NCBI GenBank assembly: GCA_963082875.1
Contig: OY720100.1
Coordinates: forward strand, 3,596,001 to 3,660,000
Length of the DNA stretch: 64,000 nucleotides
From: Corella eumyota
Lineage: Eukaryota > Chordata > Ascidiacea > Phlebobranchia > Corellidae
Direction: 5' to 3'
The position numbers were made by a program, and so were the translations under genes. Under the pieces are notes generated by a model that saw nothing but the letters and a program-made list of their open reading frames with translations, had not been told where the DNA came from and did no database searches. Shown piece after piece: positions 60,169 to 64,000 of this stretch (position 1 is the first letter of the stretch; every line of letters begins with the position of its first letter).

Positions 60169-61560
60169 TAACAATATGTTTCGAAATCTAAGATTTCGAA
60201 CCATAACAATAAATACTAGATTTATTTGATAAATAAAATATGGTTCGAAATAATTTGATTATGTTTAGCATAAATTTTAATAAATGAAAAAAGATATGCG
60301 TAAACATTTACTAAGACTATTACATATCTTTGACTTTTTATAAACAAACAAGTATTCAAATATATTATACATACAAAAATTAATATTTTAACCGAGTTTT
60401 AAGTTGTTAATATCAGGATACACATTAGACTAAATTTTAAATTCCTAAAATAGATTTTTGATTTTTAATAAATAAACAAGCATTTACATATGATAAATAA
60501 ACAAAAATTATTTTTTAAATATGTTTTTTAACTACTTATTTTATAAAATACATTATATCAAATTTTAAATACTTAATGTCGAACTTTAATTTTAAATAAA
60601 TAAACAATAATTTAAATATAATAAACAAACAAAAATTAAATTTTTTATCTATTTTTGAGTTACTGCTATTATGATATAGAATAAACAAAGATTTAAAAAA
60701 GCAATATTAATCTTTAAATTTTAATAAATAAACATCTATTAATAAGTAATTAGTGATAAATATTAAAATTTTAATTCATTTTTGAGTTACCAATATCATG
60801 ATATACAAATGGCCAAGATTTAAAAAATAAATAACAAATTTTAAATTTTAATAAATAAACACCTACTAATTAGTAATAAAAATTAAAATTTTAATTCATT
60901 TTTGAGTAACCAATATCATGATATACAAATGACCAAGATTTCAAAAATAAATAACAATCTTTAAATTTTAATAAATAAACACCTATTAATTAGTAATTAG
61001 TGATAAAAATTAAAATTTTATTTCATTTTTGAGTTACCGATATCATGATATACAAATGGCCAAGATTTAAAAAATAAATAACAAACTTTAAATTTTAATA
61101 AATAAACACCTATTAATTAATTAATAATTAGTGATAATAAAATGTTGAAAATAGGAGAATGAAAACACAATCTGATAATAAACAACATACTAAAATTTCA
61201 AAATTGTAAATGTTCACAAACAAAAGTTATGTTAACTCAAAATTTACAGCTTATAAGACACTGGAAAAGATTAATAATAATAATAACTAGTTTTATTTGA
61301 TAAATAAAATATGGTTCGAAATTATTTGATTATTTTTAACATAAAATTTTATAAATAAAAAATATATGCATAAACATTAACTAAGAATATTACATACCTT
61401 TGATTTTTAATTTACAAACCAGCATTTAATATAACAAACAAACAAGAATTATCTTTTAATTATCTTCAAATTTTAAATATAATAAGATATAACCGACCAA
61501 AATTTAAAAACCTAATATCAATCTTTAAATTTGAATAAACAATTTTTTTAAAAACTAAAA
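59740..61560. repeat. AT-rich repeat tract, right block
   Basis: Units of about 125 bp contain CATTTTTGAGTTACCAATAT, CATGATATACAAATGGCCAA, TTTAATAAATAAACACCTA and TTAATTAGTAATTAGTGATA (near 59850, 60720, 60830, 60930 and 61020). A longer block with CACAATCTGATAATAAACAA and CAGCTTATAAGACACTGGAA occurs at 60010-60260 and again at 61140-61330. A palindrome, TTCGAAATCT A AGATTTCGAA, lies at 60180-60200. No coding potential. Confidence 0.85.
60136..60164 (+). repeat. (TAA)n microsatellite
   Basis: About ten uninterrupted TAA repeats inside the right AT-rich block. The sister block at 61275 has only three or so, so the tract has lengthened or shortened since the duplication. Confidence 0.85.
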
Positions 61561-62716
61561 AAGTTAAAAATTAAATAGATATTTATTTTTAAATTTAAGA
61601 AATTTAAATGATTGTTTGATGTGTTCGATAGTGTATCAAGTTTAAGAGCTTTAAAGTATTTGATTTAGTATGGTAATCTAAATAAATACATCCCAAAAAA
61701 TAAATATTTATGTAGTAATAACAATATATCAAAGTTGGTTAACTAATGATAATTTTTGTAATTTTTTAAGAAAACTTGAAATATTTAGCTGTATTTAAAT
61801 TTTTTGATTAAGACAAAAAAATAATAACTTATTAAGAACAAAAATTTGTTACATACATTGTGATTCAATTTATATTTAAAAATGTAAAATATTAATTAAC
61901 ATGAAATATTATATAATCGAGGATAAAGCAATTTACATCTAAAACCATCCGAGCGTGATAAATAAAAACAGAAATCGGGGAGTTCCCCAAAGCGTCTTGA
62001 AGAAAATTGTAATTTCTTTTTTCTTTTTGATTAAGTTTTTCTCGCTTTCACGTAAATAGTTGGAAAGTTAACAAAAGAAGTTCATCAAGTTCAACCTAAA
62101 AATGACGAAGTTAAATTCATAGTTTTAACATGTTATTAATATTAACTGTTTACAAAAGTAGTTCTTCGTGCCAAAGTGTCTTGTTATATCTCTAATATTG
62201 TTATATCTCTACTGACGATTACAAAACTTCATTTCTGCGTTTATCAAGTTTAAATAAATTTATTTTGTTGATTACTTTTAGGTTTTAGGCTCGTTTGCTT
62301 TAACTTTTAAAATGTGTTTGGCTTAAACAATCATAGTAAAACTTTATTTTTAAAGTACTTAAAAATAGTTCGATGTCGTTACTTTAACTTGAAATTATAT
62401 TTATGTTAAAACACTCAAAAGAACACCTAAGATAAAAAAAATTCAAAAAATATTGAACAGAACAAAAATTACATCATTTATATATTACGTATACAGTTTA
62501 TATTCATATATCGCGTGTAATTTAAGTTTTCAAATTACGTTATGTAATATTTTATTAAATATATTTTTTGTTTTACAGGCAGTATTGATCATTACAACAC
62601 ATAACACCATCGGTTGTTCAACTTTATAAAATCATTTTTGTTTAATAAAATTGATCATAATATTTTTTTGTTATCGAAAGTCTCTTGCAAACATATGTAA
62701 ATAAATAAGTAACGCG
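61561..62716. other. Unassigned AT-rich stretch
   Basis: No gene or repeat recognised. It is slightly less AT-rich around 61920-62110. Confidence 0.35.
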
Positions 62717-62795
62717 AGTCCGGTAGCTCAACGCGTAATACCATACGTTGTAAGTAGCAAAGTCTAAGATTCGAAACCCAGCTTCCCCATTGAAA
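62717..62795 (+). repeat. tRNA-like sequence, probably a SINE head
   Basis: AGTCCGGTAGCTCAACGCG gives a tRNA-type box A (TAGCTCAACGCG), and GATTCGAAACCC gives box B at normal distance. The first ten bases match the SINE in P-Rex intron 36. The two ends do not pair as an acceptor stem, so a functional tRNA gene is unlikely. Confidence 0.6.
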
Positions 62796-63010
62796 ATAAT
62801 TTTTTTTTCATTTTTTTTTCACGCATAGCTATAGTCACAACCTGTAATATAAAAAAAATTTATGTTATGAATACGCAAAAAAAAATGCTCAAATTTTTGT
62901 TCTTTTGACTTTTTGAAAAACTTTCTTTATCTTGAAGCTTAGTAACGTCATTACAATTCTAATTAACTATAAAATTTAAAGTTTTGCGACAAAAAATTTT
63001 TTTGGTCGAG

Positions 63011-63043
63011 CCAATGATCATACAACCCTTGTATGATCATTGG
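63011..63043. repeat. Perfect 15-bp palindrome
   Basis: CCAATGATCATACAA, a CCC loop, then TTGTATGATCATTGG. The arms match perfectly. GGTCGAG stands before the left arm and again as GTCGAGC after the right arm, so a short direct repeat also frames the hairpin. Confidence 0.9.
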
Positions 63044-63157
63044 TCGAGCTAAGTATACAGTTTTGATAGGTCAAAAGGTCACGCGAACGATTCTATGTAC
63101 GTGAAATAAAAAAATGCTCTTTTTTTTGTTTTTTTAATTGTTTTGGAAAATTTCTTG

Positions 63158-64000
63158 GGTTTAATTAGGTCACGTGATATTTTTTGGCCAATAATATTGC
63201 ATACAAATTTAAAAAAAAAAACTTTTAAATCAAAAAATAATTGTTCTGTTAGAACCGTAGGTCTTATTATAATGTTTGCATAATATTTTTCGAAAATGTT
63301 AATATTCATAAAAGTTATGACACTTTTATTAAAAATTGGCAAAATCTCAAAACTTAAAATTTTATATTTAATTAGACGCGCATTGCCTAACTAACATTCA
63401 AGATAAAACATTTCGCGAAAAATTTTAGTAAAACAAAAGTTTGAGGTAATTTTTATTTTGGGTTTAATTAGGTCACGTGATATTTTTGGCCAATGAGATT
63501 GCATACAAATTTTTTGAAAATAAATAAAAAATTTTAAATCGAAAAATAATTGTTGTGATAGAACCGAACAGGTCCAATTACCGTGTTTACAAAATATTTT
63601 TCGAAAATATTAATATTCATAAAAGTTATGAAATTTTTATTAAAAATTTATGAAATCTCAAAACCTAAAATTTTGTATTTTATTGGACGCGCATTGGCCT
63701 AACTAACATTCAAGATAAAACATTTCGCGAAAATTTTCAGTAAAACAAAAGTTTAAGATAATTTTTATTTTGGGTTTAATTAGGTCACGTGATAGTTTTG
63801 GCCAATGATATTGCATACAAATTTTTTGAAAAAAAATAAAAAATTTTAAATCGAAAAATAATTGTTGTGTTAGAACCGCACAGGTCCAATTACCGTGTTT
63901 ACATAATATTTTTAAAAATATTAATATTCATAAAAGTTATGACACTTTTATTAAAAATTTATGAAATCTCAAAACCTAAAATTTTGTATTTTATTAGACG
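63158..64000. repeat. Satellite of about 300-310 bp at the right edge
   Basis: Units start at GGGTTTAATTAGGTCACGTG at 63158, 63460 and 63772 (302 and 312 bp apart). Each contains AATAATTGTTGTG, TAGAACCG, ATTAATATTCATAAAAGTTA, GGACGCGCATTG or GACGCGCATTG, and CATTCAAGATAAAACATTTC. The third unit is cut by the end of the window, so the array continues outside. A partial earlier unit seems to precede 63158. Confidence 0.9.

Noticed and set aside
62717-62795. Functional tRNA gene
   Set aside because: Box A and box B are present, but the ends do not form an acceptor stem and the head matches a SINE elsewhere in the window.

Overview
This window looks like chordate DNA from a tunicate of the Ciona type. 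That is an inference from the very AT-rich sequence, genes cut into many small exons by short GT-AG introns, tRNA-derived SINEs, and single-copy chordate-type genes (P-Rex, the choline transporter CHT1, SMAP, UNC93, tocopherol-transfer-protein-like genes). All exon models were spliced by hand. The four multi-exon models join in frame from ATG to stop.

Layout. 0.57-5.7 kb: three tandem, single-exon CRAL-TRIO lipid-transfer genes on the minus strand. 7.8-12.5 kb: a SMAP-type ArfGAP (11 exons, 484 aa). 16.25-20.1 kb: a high-affinity choline transporter, SLC5A7-like (9 exons, 561 aa, one GC-AG intron). 24.2-39.6 kb: a P-Rex Rac exchange factor (43 coding exons, 1825 aa). 43.3-45.7 kb: an UNC93-like membrane protein (7 exons, 542 aa). 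Introns and spacers hold tRNA-derived SINEs, two MITEs with clear target-site duplications, foldback elements and a dispersed repeat of about 460 bp.

From about 46.5 kb to the end there is almost no conventional gene; the DNA is built of nested tandem arrays. The most interesting part is 49.65-53.49 kb: 17 tandem units of about 230 bp. Each has a polypyrimidine tract and acceptor, a core normally 123 nt long (41 codons, phase 1 at both ends), and a GT donor. Twelve cores are fully open, the last runs into an in-frame stop, and four are damaged. It looks like either a gene grown by exon duplication or a satellite derived from one. Related flanking copies, a 25-bp GC-rich minisatellite, a GATGATGTTGCTACC minisatellite that starts at an exon-like boundary, and a 50-bp minisatellite with higher-order structure surround it. 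AT-rich repeats of one family lie on both sides of this block. An orphan cytochrome P450 haem-binding exon lies at 59.5 kb, and a satellite of about 300 bp runs off the right end.

The genes do not form an operon or an obvious pathway. SMAP (Arf and clathrin traffic), P-Rex (Rac signalling) and CHT1 (choline uptake, with endocytic recycling in the known family) are ordinary neighbours with their own flanks.
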